From NCBI GenBank assembly GCA_023614405.1, contig CM042684.1, positions 201,568,941-201,632,940 of the forward strand: a stretch of DNA of 64,000 bases. Reading direction: 5' to 3'. Positions 1 through 11,326 of this stretch are shown piece by piece. The first letter of the stretch is position 1; the number at the start of each line of letters is the position of its first letter. The DNA comes from Avena insularis. Its lineage: Eukaryota; Streptophyta; Magnoliopsida; Poales; Poaceae. The position numbers and the translations under genes are program-made. The notes under the pieces are model-generated. The model was given only the letters and a program-made list of their open reading frames with translations. It had not been told where the DNA came from and did no database searches.

Positions 1-708
1 GCAAAGTCCAACGAGGTTTGGGATATTTGGTGCTCCTTTGTCAAAGGAGCATGAGGCAAGAACTAGATAGATCCACAAGGGGTTTCCACTAATTCCAAAT
101 ATCATGCCTAGGGTTTACAATAGAGGTGGGGGACTATATATAGGCCAACCACTAGTTCAGGAGTACTTTAGGCATAAAAGGGTAAAAACTGGACGAAGTA
201 GGAATATTCTCGGGCATCAAACCCACGTTGATGTCCAGGGGAATATTTTCGGCAATAAGCTCGACGGCGCCGGAATCGGCGCCAGAATTTCCGGTCGCCG
301 TCGGAAATTCTGGTCTAAACCGGAACGGCTCATAGAGGCGATGTTCGGTCGGTGCCGGAAGTTGTCGGTGCGGGCCGGTATTTCCGGTCGCTGGTCCGGT
401 CCATCGGGGTGTGCGCCGGACTTTCCAGCAAGGATTTCGGTCCGCCGGTCCTGGCGCCGGTTTAGCCTGGGACTCCGGTCCGCATTGGCTTGGCTCCTTC
501 TCTTGGCATTTCTTCATGTGGTTCGTACCTGAAGATGCATAAGGTATTGGCATGAAGTAGCAAGCCATCCAAGGATGTATCAAAGTCACATGAGACAAGG
601 AGGGAATTCACCTTAGCTTGAAGGAGCTTGGCTCGGGAATGGGTCATCGGTCCACTTGGGGGACTTGTTGGTGTAGATGTAGGAGCATCCGTAGGACGGG
701 CTACATCA
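1..708 (-). repeat. B-type LTR of a CRM-like Ty3/gypsy element, cut by window edge
   Basis: Read on the minus strand the LTR begins at 708 with TGATGTAGCCC, directly after the G-rich purine tract that ends the integrase fragment at 709, so this is its 3' LTR. A TATA motif (ctatatatag) lies near 133-143. About 265-500 holds a cluster of CCGG-ended dyads with an AATTTC-like core, a core not used by the other LTRs here. Around 560-645 the minus strand encodes a CR-like motif (S-R-A-K-L-L-Q-A-K-V-N-S). The R/U5 end lies outside the window. Confidence 0.85.
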
Positions 709-1344
709 GCTCCCCCCCCCTTGGGAAAGAGTCATCCTCGACTCTTCATGGTTGTCATCTTGAACATCTCCATGGTAGGGTGAGAGATCTTTGACGTTGA
801 ACGTATTGCTTGCGAGGTACTTGCACACCGGTATGTCGATGATGTAGGCATTGTTGTTGATTCTCTTGAGGACCTTGAAGGGACCATCTCCTCTTTGCTT
901 GAGCTTGGAGTCGTGTTCCTTGGGGAAGCGGTCTTTGCTTAGGTGTATCCATAAAAGATCACCTTCTACAAATATCATCTCCTTCTTGTCCTTGTTTAAT
1001 CTTGAAGCTTGGCGAAGGACTTGTTGTTCGATAGTAGCTCTTGTTTCTTCATGAAGCTTCTTCATAGCCTGTGCATGCTTCTCGACGTCCATGTTGGTGC
1101 GCTCATGGAGAGGCAGTGGTAGGATGTCGAGCGCGGTGAGAGGGTCGAAACCATAGATGATCATGAATGGACTCATCTTGGTTGTTGAGTGCTTGGCTCG
1201 GTTGTAGGCGAACTCAGCGTGTGGAATGCGTTCCTCCCAATCCTTCAAGTTTTTCTTGATCAACACACGTAGGAGAGTTCCGAGGCTTCGGTTGACAACC
1301 TCGATTTGTCCATTGGGTTGAGGAGTCGACGCGGATGAAAAGAG
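709..1344 (-). pseudogene. Ty3/gypsy integrase C-terminal fragment
   Basis: The minus-strand frame encodes the end of a Ty3/gypsy integrase. It begins just after the second catalytic Asp region, with a variant of the H-P-Q-T-D-G-Q-T-E block (here P-Q-P-N-G-Q-I-E, keeping the catalytic Glu). It then runs through N-R-S-L-G-T-L-L-R, the [14 protein letters not shown] segment and the GPF/Y module (G-D-G-P-F-K-V-L-K). It ends with S-R-M-T-L-S-Q-G-G and a stop that overlaps the LTR start. No chromodomain follows, consistent with CRM-type chromoviruses. The N-terminal zinc finger and first two catalytic Asp are missing because the sequence switches at 1338-1344 to an unrelated plus-strand leader. 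The PPT has nine G. Role in an intact element: integration of cDNA in the nucleus. This copy cannot work. Confidence 0.85.
1338..1344. other. Head-on recombination breakpoint with 7-bp microhomology
   Basis: To the left, the sequence matches the minus-strand integrase of element C up to gatgaaaagag. To the right, it matches the plus-strand leader of element D from aaaagagagtctc (53542 onward). The seven bases aaaagag are shared by both parents. This fits end joining or template switching between two inversely oriented copies. Confidence 0.75.
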
Positions 1345-1847
1345 AGTCTCAAAGCTTGTAAGCAAGAGAGAAAGAAGAGCACCCAAGGCAAGTGCACAAA
1401 TCCGTTGCTCATTTTTCCTCTTTGTAAACGAGCCACGGTCTCTCCTTTCATTGGCACGACAACGAGCTTAGTCTTTGTTAGGACATTTTGTTTTCTCATT
1501 TTCATAGTCGTGTCAATCCCAACTTCCTCCACGTGTGTGTATATAGTCGTAGGTTCCCATCACCCTTTTGAGTTGTTGACCATCGCCTTTGACTTGAGTT
1601 TTGTTGGATTTTACCCACTTTTGACTATCCCTTTTCTTTTGGTTGGTTCTTTGGCTCTCCACAATCCTAACCTACCACCAACAAGCTTTTGAGCGTTAGT
1701 TCTTTCTTTAGTGTGAGTTTTCTTTGCAATTCCACTTTGCACGCTTATAACTCTCACTTGTGATTTCTAGTTTGGTGAAATCCCCAAGGTGAGGTACAAG
1801 TCTAACACCACCATATTCCACTTCCATACAATACTTGTGTGTCTTGC
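1345..1847 (+). other. Partial 5' leader of element A
   Basis: Non-coding stretch matching the leader of D (53542-54054) and, inverted, of C (31340-31850). No convincing ORF. It ends just before tandem ATGs at 1848 and 1851, the gag start. The upstream leader, primer site and 5' LTR were lost at the 1338-1344 breakpoint. Confidence 0.75.
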
Positions 1848-3944
1848 ATGATGGATAGGCACGGTGAGCCGAGCCAACCACCTCCCCAAGAAGAAGATCA
1901 AGGACCGTACATGATGCGCGCAAGTCACTTCGTCGTCCGCCAAGAGTTCCGTGAATGTTGCCAAGCCCTTGAGACGCGACAAGATAAACAATTTGGTGGG
2001 ATGCAAGCCAAGTTCAAGAACATCGACAACCGCTTCGATGGCCTCGAAAGGAAAATGCAAGGAATGCATCACAACTTCGGCCACCAAAATGTGTCGCTTC
2101 AACGCTCCGTCACCGAAATAAATGACAATCTTTGACGCCTCATCGATGGAATGTCAAGCCCGTGGTCACGTGCTTCAAGCTCTTCAAGTTCTCCATGTCA
2201 TCATGCACCTCCGCAACAAGATCTACCTCCATGTCCTCCAAGAGGCAATGATGCCCCCGTGGTTGAAGATGGAAGTTCTTCGAACTATGTACCTTCCCCA
2301 TGGCACGCCGCAATCTCAATCTATGACGGTGATTTCTCTTCAAGGCCACGCGCAAGGCAAGAAGCACACCGTCATCACGCAAGGGAACTAGTTATTCAGC
2401 AAGAGCAACTGCAAGAGGAACCGCAAGCGCAACCGCAAGTGCAACCGCAGGTCTACCACCATCGACTGCGACACATACTGGACACAACAAGTGATGACTC
2501 CAATTTGGAGAATCAAGCTCGTCATCAACGTGAAGCTCTCCAAGATCCTCCTCTTCGTCATCAACGTCATGAACGTCCACACCGACACCAGTGTCATCAC
2601 AAGGCACCTCCTCCACCTCAACAAAACTTGGAGCATCAAGTGAGACAAATTGAGCGACGCCCACCACGTCAAGAGGCTCATGACCATATTCTTCGCCGTG
2701 AGGCCAATGTGCCTAACCAACATCACCAACCGAGGAACAAGCCTCCTCTTCGTCATCAACCACGTCAAGAGGCTCCACACCCTCGCCACCATGAGGCCCA
2801 AGCGCCTCAACCACGTTAACAACCGCGCCAAGAGCAAGAGCAAGCTCCTCAATAACAATAGCAAGAGCAAGCTCCACAACAAGGACGCGAGAACCAAGTT
2901 CCACCTCTCCAACTACAGGATCATCAACAAGGTCACCAAGCTCGTCGCAATGACCGCAATGATGAAGAAACTTTTGGCAAGCTCAAGTTCACAATGCCCA
3001 AGTTCACTGGATCCAATGACCCTGAAGAATACCTCTCATGGGAACTAAAAGTCGACAAGATCTTACGCATGCACAATTATAGCAACGAGAAGATGGTCAC
3101 CATGGCTTCGCTTGAGTTAGATGATTACGCCAACCTTTGGTCGGAACAAGTTCAAGTTGCTCGTGATGAAAGACAAGAACCTCCAATCACAACTTGCCAT
3201 GACATGAAGGCTCACATGAGATCCCGGTTCGTCCCCGCGCACTACACGCGTGACCTCTTCAACAACCTTCAAGCGCTTCGTTAAGGGACAAAGACCGTGG
3301 AAGAATACTTCAAGGAAATGGAACTCAAATTGATCGCGCCAACATTGATGAACACATGGAGCAAACAATGGCACATATCCTTATTGGCTTGAATCACCCA
3401 ATCAAGCGCATTGTCTAGTTCCAAACATACAACACCATGGTTGAGCTTGTGCACATAGCAACAAAGGATGAACGTCAAGTGCAAGGGGACATAAAGTACA
3501 ACAAGCCCAAGACGTACTTCACCTACAAGCAAGCTTCAACTGCTACACCAACAACTTTCAATGGAACCTCATCATGTACCTCCAAGCCTTCCTTGAAGCC
3601 CACACTTCCTCAAGGAAAACTGCCCCCAAGTGGCAAGCAAGCAAAGAGTGATACACCTTTCAACGGTGAATGCTACAAGTGTGGAGGTAAAGGACACATG
3701 TCGGCCGAATGTGGAAACAAGAAAGTATTGTTCATCCATGACAATGGTGATGAAGAGTACTTGAGTGAAGATGAGTTTGATGCCCGTGTCAAGGAAGCAA
3801 TAGCAAAGCAACAAGTGGAAGATGATCAAGAACTCCTCATGTGTGAACATGATGTAAGTCCATCGCTTGTCGTCACAAGGATCTTGACCACTCAAGCACA
3901 AGAGCATGAAGACCAACGCTCTAATATCTTCCAAACACGAGCCG
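1848..3944 (+). pseudogene. gag: Gag of element A (degenerate)
   Basis: Starts at the tandem ATG (M-M-D-R-H-G-E). In order it shows a predicted coiled region around 1890-2100, a long His/Arg/Pro/Gln-rich low-complexity stretch (about 2200-2930), the retrotransposon gag core (F-T-G-S-N-D-P-E-E-Y-L-S-W, about 3000-3290) and a CCHC zinc knuckle C-x2-C-x4-H-x4-C at 3671-3712. Gag packages RNA and forms the virus-like particle. The first half stays in one frame but has stops at 2133 (CGA to TGA relative to D), 2817, two near 2850-2860, and 3282. A one-base deletion near 3330 shifts frame, a further stop sits near 3416, and the C-terminal part is open only from 3437. Many stops look like C-to-T changes, typical of methylated, decaying repeats. 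Confidence 0.85.
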
Positions 3945-4107
3945 GCATCAATGGAAAATCTATCAAGGTGATCATTAACGGAGGGAGTTGCCACAACCTT
4001 GCTAGCACCGAGTTGTGTGAGAATCTCAACCTCACCCTCCATCCGCACAAGCACCCCTACCACGTGCAATGGCTAAGTGACCAAGGGTCCGTGAAGATCA
4101 AGCATAC
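3945..4107 (+). pseudogene. Retropepsin N-terminal part of element A, split by insertion
   Basis: The frame continues from gag into G-K-S-I-K-V-I-I-N-G-G-S-C-H-N-L-A-S, the aspartic protease active-site region of CRM-like elements. The catalytic Asp is replaced by Asn (aac at 3976-3978), so this copy would be inactive. The domain stops at 4107, where an Athila-like element is inserted, and resumes at 11327. At 3938-3940 A keeps CGA, where C and D share a TGA stop. Confidence 0.8.
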
Positions 4108-5485
4108 TAATACATTGCAAATGTATCTATAATATTTGATATTCCATGCTTGGTTTTATCTCCTTTCTTGTGTTTTGTCCACACTTTGGAGTACTTTTCA
4201 TATGATTTCTTGGACTAACCTGTTTTCTACTGTTTTTGGTTCCAGGAAAGTCAGAAAATGAATATTCTCGGAATTGGATGGGACAAAAGCCAAAGTGCCT
4301 ATTTTTCCAGAAGACTCCAGGAGCCAGAATACGAGACGGAGGAGGGCCAGGGGCTGGCCACACCACCCCTAGGCGCGGGCTGGGCCTGGCCGTGCCAGGG
4401 CATGGTGTGGTGGCCCAGGCACCCCCTCGGTCTTCCTCTTTGCCTATAAGAAGCCTTCTGACCTAAAAACTCCAGGGGGTTCGACGTTTTTCCATGAAAA
4501 GTTCTGCTGCGCCGGCACCACCGAATGGGAGATTCGGGATGAAAGTCTGTTCTAAGACTCACGGGACGGGGAAGTGCCCCCGGAGCCATCTCCATCGATC
4601 TCCACCATCATCTTCATCGACCATCCAAGTTTCCCCCATCTATGAGTGAGTAATCCCCCGCTGTAGGCTATGTGGATGGTAGGGATTGGATGAGATCATT
4701 CATGTAATGGCATCAGATTATTAGGGCATGGTGCCAAGTATCTTTTAGTAGTGCTTTATGACTTTGTTGCGACTTGTTGTGCTTAATGCTTATCACTAGG
4801 GCCCGAGTGCCATGATTTCAGATCTGAAAATCTTATTGATTCATTATGATAGTATTGTTTTGGGTCTTATCTGCAAGTTGTATACACACGTTGTTGTCCG
4901 AAACCTATGGCCCCGAAGTGATAGAAATCAGGATAACCGGAAGGGAAAGGCTTTGTTGCGAGGATCACATGTGTTCACGGAGTGTTAATGCTTTGCTCCG
5001 GTGCTCTATTAAAAGGAGAACCTTAATTGTCGTTAGTTCCCTAGAGGCCCCGCTGCAAACGGGCTGGCAGGACAAAAGATGTTGTGCAAGTTCTCATTGT
5101 GAGCACGTATGACTATATATGGGACACATGCCTAGGATTGTCTAGTACTTGGATGCTTTATCTTATTTATCTGAAATTGCCCTATGTTATGATTGCTATG
5201 TGAATTGTCTTCTCCATGCAACGCCCGTCCATCCATCCCTATGCCTACCGCACTCGAATCCCACTGTTTACTACTTTTGTTACTACTGTGTCTCCTATTC
5301 CTACTACAAAATTGTTGCTACTTATAAACTGCTGTGAGCAAGATTGTTTCCAGGTGCAGCTGAATTGACAACTTAGTTGCTAAGGCTGATAAATATTCTT
5401 TGGCTCCCCTTGTGTCGAATCAATAAATTGGGTTTCACTTCCCTCGAAAATACTGCGATACACCGCCTATACTTGTGGGTCATCA
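4108..5485 (+). repeat. 5' LTR of the Athila-like element
   Basis: Starts (T)AATACATTGCAAATGTAT, containing a short terminal dyad, and ends with gtgggtcatca. It matches the 3' LTR at 9920-11321 throughout but lacks about 27 bp present there near 10037-10065, and has scattered substitutions, so the insertion is not recent. Confidence 0.9.
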
Positions 5486-5496
5486 AGACTATTTTC

Positions 5497-5514
5497 TGGC
5501 ACCGTTGTCAGGGA
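5497..5514 (+). other. Primer-binding site, tRNA-Asp-like
   Basis: TGGCACCGTTGTCAGGGA lies 11 bases after the LTR end. It resembles the TGGCGCCGTTGCCGGGGA primer site common in Athila-lineage elements, with C-to-T/G-to-A decay. Confidence 0.75.
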
Positions 5515-5682
5515 GCATAGCTTTATTTATCAAGTCCACTTGGATTCACTATTGTTCAAGCTAAGTTTATTTTCTCCTTGTTTGCTTGTTTCTTTATCAA
5601 AAATACCAAAAAAAATTAGTTCCTACTCTAGTTGTTATTTTCGTTGGCCTGTTATTGTCTTGCCTTATCATGCTTGTTGTCA

Positions 5683-6732
5683 ATGGTTGGTTTCTTTGAA
5701 ACTAAAGCTTATTGGCAAGGTGGGTTCACGGAAGATCAAAAATACTATTATAAGGAACACGACTTGTCACAAAAAGGGAAACACTTATGGGAACAAATTG
5801 ATAGATTGTATACCATTGCTAGAAACGTGTGCTCTACTTATAATGTTACTTATTGTTGTGATGAGTCTTGTTGCAGAAAGAGGTATAAAGACCTCCCTTT
5901 TCAATGTGAGTATAGTGATAATGATACCATATCTTCCTATGCTAAAGGAATTTATGACTTTTATGATGCGGAACAAATTGAAGAATTTATTGCTTGGAAG
6001 GGTGCTTTTGAGCTTACTAGTTTGCTTGAAAATATTGATGATTCACCTTATAATTATGAGGTTTATGGTATACTTAAATTTTGCTTTGATAATTACAAAG
6101 ATGAAAATAGATATATCCTTGAATATTTTAATAGATGCTTTCCACAAATGGAAGAGACTAATGCCTTGCAGAATCCTATGGAAGAGACTAATGCCTTGCA
6201 CGCTCCTGTGGAAGAAGAAATTAATGAACCTGAAATCTCATTAGATGAAAAAGAGGAGGAGAGTGATGAACAAAAGGAGGAAGAATGGATTAGCTACCCA
6301 TGCCTACCTTATAATGAGAGTAACTCTTTATCCCTTACATTATTTGATTGTCCTCCATGCTTACTAAAGGAGGATGAATGTTATGTTCCCGAGGTTTCTT
6401 TTGAAGATGTTTATGATAAAGCTCTAGTGCTTGTAGATCATGAAAAGCATGCTTTATGTGATAGTTATATTGTTGATTTTATTCATGAGGCTACTGAAAA
6501 TTATTATGAGAGAGGAAAATATGGTGGTAGAAGTTCTTATGGTATTGAAACACCTCTCTATGTGCTGAAAGTTTTGAAGTTACTCTTGTTTTATCTTCCT
6601 ATGCCTGTCACTTTGTTCTTTGCAAATTTATTTGCATACATGATTCCTATGCATAGGAAGTGGGTTAGACTTAAATGTGTTTTGAATTTTCTTCTTGATG
6701 CTCTCTCTTACTTCAACTCATATTTCTTATGA
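5683..6732 (+). CDS. Retrotransposon ORF of unknown function (349 aa), Athila-like
   Basis: Open frame from the first ATG at 5683; upstream codons are open but lack an ATG. The product is Cys/Tyr/Asp/Glu-rich. Residues about 45-70 contain a Cys cluster (C-S-T-Y-N-V-T-Y-C-C-D-E-S-C-C). Around residue 160 there is a tandem duplication (M-E-E-T-N-A-L-x-x-P). Residues about 180-205 are strongly acidic. Near the C-terminus a hydrophobic stretch (V-L-K-L-L-L-F-Y-L-P-M-P-V-T-L-F-F-A-N-L-F) could be a membrane segment. I see no zinc knuckle, RT or integrase motif. It occupies the gag position but I cannot show that it is a gag. An uninterrupted frame of this length is notable beside the decayed neighbours. 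Confidence 0.65.
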   Translation: MVGFFETKAYWQGGFTEDQKYYYKEHDLSQKGKHLWEQIDRLYTIARNVCSTYNVTYCCDESCCRKRYKDLPFQCEYSDNDTISSYAKGIYDFYDAEQIEEFIAWKGAFELTSLLENIDDSPYNYEVYGILKFCFDNYKDENRYILEYFNRCFPQMEETNALQNPMEETNALHAPVEEEINEPEISLDEKEEESDEQKEEEWISYPCLPYNESNSLSLTLFDCPPCLLKEDECYVPEVSFEDVYDKALVLVDHEKHALCDSYIVDFIHEATENYYERGKYGGRSSYGIETPLYVLKVLKLLLFYLPMPVTLFFANLFAYMIPMHRKWVRLKCVLNFLLDALSYFNSYFL

Positions 6733-7029
6733 GAGCATCCTCTCAAACTATTATGGCTGAAGATGATAATATGTCTATTATTCTTGGGAGACCTTTTCTT
6801 AAATACTGTAGGAGCTGTTATTTATTGTAATCAAGGGAAGGTGACCTTCAATGTTAATGACAAGGAACATACTGTCTATTTCCTCAAGAAGATTGAAAGG
6901 ACTTATGGTTTGAATTCAATTGAACATGTTGAGGGCATTCAAGTTGGAGAGATATATTGTCCCATACCAAGAGAAAAATTGGAAACTATTATGATTGGGA
7001 CCATTGCTATCAACGTTGAGGTAACATAA
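6733..7029 (+). pseudogene. Athila-type retropepsin remnant
   Basis: Just after the 349-aa ORF the sequence encodes M-S-I-I-L-G-R-P-F-L and, after a one-base frame slip, V-G-A-V-I-Y-C-N-Q-G-K-V-T-F-N-V-N-D. This is the C-terminal block of Athila-lineage aspartic proteases (I-L-G-R-P-F-L-x-T-x-G-A). The catalytic Asp half is not visible upstream, so only the tail of the domain remains. Confidence 0.65.
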
Positions 7030-9905
7030 TCATTAGTGGAATACAAAGTTTTGTCTCATATGAAATTGTTTTGATAACAAGACCTGATCAACCTTGTTAA
7101 CAAAAGGATTTTATTGAACAAAACAATGTTTTCACCATGATTATCTCCGCTTACTTCTATTCTATCCATTTTTAGTTTTTCCGTATGCCTAACTTAAAGG
7201 CGTTAAGGAAAAGTACTTATTGGGAGATAACCCAAAAGTTTTAGATGAGGTTTGGAAGTTATTACTTCAGTAATAACCGCTCCTTATCATTTTTATTTGC
7301 TTTTTGTGCCAAGAGTAACCTCTAATGAGAGAGAAGTAATGATTGGGAAAGTTGCTGTCCCGAAACAGATTTCTGTGCTTCATCATAAAAATTCGTGTAA
7401 ACTCTCTGAACATCTTTTTGAGGCGTCAATTTTTGAGCTTCTGCCCCAGGTTGTTATCTAACTTTCGTTAGTTCAACACTTTTTGATTTGAGCAACAGAA
7501 GGTCTTCGAAAAAATTCGTCTTTACCTGCTGGTCTGTTTTGACAGATTTCTGTCATTTTCTGCATTTGCTTCTTGTTGGTTCCTTTTTGAGTTCTTTTGG
7601 GGAATTGAGATTTTTTAGAGAAGTGCTTCAGTATCTAGTGTTATTATGGAAGTTTATTGTTGTTGGAACTGAACATTAAGACTTATTTATCTTGACTGCA
7701 CTAATGTTGCTAATAAAGATTGTGTGAAGTTTTGTATGAAGGAAAAATTTCAGGTGTATGGAAGGAATGAGTAATGACTTGAAGGATGGACTAAAGCTCA
7801 AGATTAGGGATGACACGTGTGTCACCCGAAGAAATATCCAAGAAGTACAAGCATCAAAGCTTGGAGATGCCCAAGGAATCCCCCTCTTCATCAATAAAAA
7901 TCTCAGGTTTCTTGCAAACACTTCATTTTTATTGTTTCATGCATAGTTGTGTTGTTCTTGGAGCGTCTTCTTTTTTGTTTTCGTTTTGGTTTTTAGTTTG
8001 CGTGGTTTTCTTATTTTGCTGAATAAATTGGTTGGACCCCCTCTTTCATACTTTGGTGTTCAAATAGTTTGGTTTGGTGTGGTTTGGAAAAGAGTAGGAA
8101 AGTTCATGCTTAAGTGGTAAAGAGAGCTTGTTTTTGACGGTGGCCTATGCTTTGTCATGCCATGCTTGATATTGTTTTGGCTTAATGCTTAGTATTCTTT
8201 GCTGTAGCATGGCTTGTTATAAACAATTGAGATTGCTTAATGTGCCTTCGATGAATCATGCGTTGTTTTAGCATATTAAAGCATAGTATTGTGGTATTCT
8301 CCTTTGATGCTTTATTTGGGTTGACTTGGCGCATGCTCACACCATGTTATGACTATCTCAAGTCACCATAAGCCTTTATGATCCTTTAGTTTTCAACTTG
8401 TAGTATCACTTTATGCTTTGATCAATGATGTTTTGTCGCTCTGCATGATTATGGCCGTTATTGCTCTCTTGTTTGTCGCTCCCTTACTATTGCTAGCCTT
8501 CACTTACACTAAGTGTTGTACTCATGTTTCCAGCTCCCTTAAACCAAATATTGCCAAAGTGTCCACCATACCTACCTATTAGCATCATTTGCTACTTCCG
8601 TGCATATTCAATATGCCTTGTTTTCTTCCGAATAAAATGTTTGCTTGTTTTGAGAAAGTTAGTTAGTAAAGCTCTCGCGAACTTGATGGCACACTTTATT
8701 TCCTGCACTTAATAAACCTGAACCATTGTGAACTCTCCATGAAAGTTATATGCTTGCTAATTATAGGCTGGGGATTAGCAGAACCGTGCGGTCACGGGGA
8801 ACACTTTCAACACTTGTAAATATATACCCAGTTAATACCTTGCTCTTTTATTTGCGGATGACGTCGGTGTGAAATAAAAGGGGAGCTTGTAAGTCCATGG
8901 AGTTTTGTATGTGTGTTAGAGAAACGCCTGGGCCGCTGGTCTAATCCATGCTGACATGGTGGAAACCTGCAGCGTAACCATAATGATATCTATGAAGCAT
9001 TCTTCTTATAAATAAAGAGAGATAGCTATTGAGAAAAAGAAAAAAGAGATTTATGAAAAGAGGAAGGAGAGAAAAAAGCACCATTTTCCCATGGTAAATA
9101 AGAAGAATGCTGAGATAGTCATTTTGATATGGGTATTCTTCCGTATCATCGGGAAAGGGGTACCCCGTTGGCGGTTCTCAATGATACGCACATACTTACG
9201 ATGACAAGAACTTACCAGTAACTAAAGTTGAGTAGCATGAGGAGCGGCCCTCGTACTCAAGGGACTTGGGATTTTTAGTTTATAGTCTGTCAAGCATATA
9301 ACTCAGATTGGACCTCACTTTCACCTTAACCACATTAAAGATGCTTATGACCGGGGCAATGAGAGCTCAAAGCTAATGAGTACCATACTTTCAGCATTTG
9401 GAAGCCTTTCAAACTTTTCAAAACCTTTTCATTTCCTTGTTGAGTCTCCACACATTCTTTGAGACCTTCTTGAGAGCATAGTGGCCATTCTTAGTTCTAT
9501 GTGTATTGTCCCAAGACTTGTTGATTGATTCATACCTTGATATTGCTTGTTTTAAACTATTTGTATCTAGTCACTCTTGTAAACTTCGAAGGTGTCCTTT
9601 GCATTTACGTTTGCTACTCTATGAGGGACAAGCTGAATGCCACTATGATGTGTTTTCTTTATGTGAAACAAACAAACGTCTTGCAAAGCATTGTTATTCA
9701 TGAATCTTTTATTTGTGCCTTTTCATGTTGCAACGTAGTTTCTTTGTCTTATTGCTAGAACTTTGTCTTTCATGTTATGATTGAAGTACTATGATCCTAG
9801 CTTTGAATGTCTACAAATATTTTGGTTAAGTCTTTGATGGTGCATGTCACCTCAAAACTTATTATTTATTTTTATCACTTATCTACTCGAGGACGAGCAG
9901 GAGTT
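7030..9905 (+). other. Non-coding interior of the Athila-like element
   Basis: About 2.9 kb with no frame longer than about 80 codons and no recognisable polymerase motif. It is T-rich in its first half. This corresponds to the long 3' non-coding spacer of Athila-type elements; any env-like gene has been lost or was never present. Confidence 0.6.
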
Positions 9906-9919
9906 AAGCTTGGGGATGT
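9906..9919 (+). other. Polypurine tract region of the Athila-like element
   Basis: aagcttggggatgt immediately precedes the TG of the 3' LTR at 9920, the expected location for plus-strand priming. It is only moderately purine-rich. Confidence 0.6.
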
Positions 9920-11321
9920 TGATACATTGCAAATGTATCTATAATTTTTGATGTTCCATGCTTGGTTTTATCTCCTTTATTGCGTTTTGTCCACACTTTG
10001 GAGTACTTTTCATATGATTTCTTGGACTAACCTATTAACAAGAGCCACAGTGCCAGCTGCCTGTTTTCTGCTGTTTTTGGTTCCAGGAAAGTCAGAAAAT
10101 GAATATTCTCGGAATTGGACGGGACAAAAGCCAAAGTGCCTATTTTTCTAGAAGACTCCAGGAGCCAGAATACGAGACGGACAAGGGCCAGGGGCTGGCC
10201 ACACCACCCCCAGGCGCCGGCTAGGCCAGGCCATGCCAGGGCATGGTGTGGTGGCCCCAGGCACCCCCTTTGTCTCCCTCTTCGCCTATAAGAAGCCTTC
10301 TGACCTAAAAACTCCGGGGGGTTCGACGTTTTTCCATGAAAAGTTCCATCTTGCCGCCACACCGAAGGGAGATTCGGGGAAATCTGCTCCGGCACCTATT
10401 GGGATGGGGAAGTGCCCCCGGAGCCATCTCCATCGATCTCCACCATCATCTTCATCGACCATCCATGTTTCCCCCATCTACGAGTGAGTAATCCCCTGTT
10501 GTAGGCTATGGGGATGGTAGGGATTGGATGAGATCGTTAATGTAATGGCATCAGATTGTTAGGGCATGGTGCCTAGTATCTTTTATTAGTGCTTTATGAC
10601 TTTGTTGCGACTTGTTGTGCTTAATGCTTGTCACTAGGGCCCGAGTGCCATGATTTCAGATCTGAACATGTTATTGATTCATTATGATAGTATTGTTTTG
10701 GGTCTTATCTACAAGTTGTATACGCACATTGTTGTTCGGAACCTATGGCCCCGAAGTGACAGAAATCGGGATAACCGGAAGGGAAAGGCTTTGATGTGAG
10801 GATCACATGTGTTCATGGAGTGTTAATGCTTTGCTCCGGTGCTCTATTAAAAGGAGCACCTTAATTGCCAGTAGTTCCCTAGAGGCCCCGCTGCAAACGG
10901 GCTGGCAGGACAAAAGATGTTGTGCAAGTTCTCATTGCGAGCACGTATGACTATATATGGGACACATGCCTAGGATTGTCTAGTACTTGGATGCTTTATC
11001 TTATTTATCGACAATTTCCCTATGTTTTGATTGCTATGTGAATTGTCTTGTCCATGCAACGCCCGTCCATCCATCCCTATGCCTACCGCACTCGAATCCC
11101 ACTGTTTACTGCTTTTATTACTACTGCCTCTCCTGTTCCTAACAAAACTGTTGCTACTGATAAACTACTGTGAGCAAGATTGTTTCCAGGTGCAGCTGAA
11201 TTGACAAGTCAGTTGTTAAGGCTGATAAATATTCTTTGGCTCCCCTTATGTCGAATCAATAAATTGGGTTTCACTTCCCTCGAAAATACTGCGATACACC
11301 CCATATACTTGTGGTTCATCA
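9920..11321 (+). repeat. 3' LTR of the Athila-like element
   Basis: Begins TGATACATTGC and ends gtggttcatca, followed by the CATAC duplication. It is the complete version of the family LTR here (1402 bp against 1378 bp for the 5' copy). Confidence 0.9.
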
Positions 11322-11326
11322 CATAC

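Larger units (their letters stand above)
4108..11321 (+). mobile_element. Non-autonomous Athila/Sabrina-like LTR retrotransposon
   Basis: Two direct LTRs (4108-5485 and 9920-11321) flank 4.4 kb. The primer site at 5497 is tRNA-Asp-like and a purine tract precedes the 3' LTR. The 5-bp duplication CATAC is exact at 4103-4107 and 11322-11326. The 5' LTR begins TA instead of TG (G to A). The interior has one long ORF and a protease remnant but no RT, RNase H or integrase, so it relies on an autonomous partner. The LTR style, primer site and protease remnant suggest the Athila lineage. The name Sabrina-like is from memory of wheat repeats and is less certain. Confidence 0.85.

Noticed and set aside
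152..598. Frames of 100-200 codons in LTR dyad regions (for example 152-598, 15949-16311, 18329-18931, 33658-34077)
   Set aside because: GC-rich dyad clusters have few stops in any frame. The frames cross TATA boxes and differ between LTR copies, so they are not proteins, apart from the short CR-like head.
2388..2912. Leu-rich 174-codon frame on the minus strand opposite gag
   Set aside because: Antisense shadow of the His/Arg/Gln-rich gag region; similar shadows appear opposite gag of C (30491-30847) and D (54592-55134).
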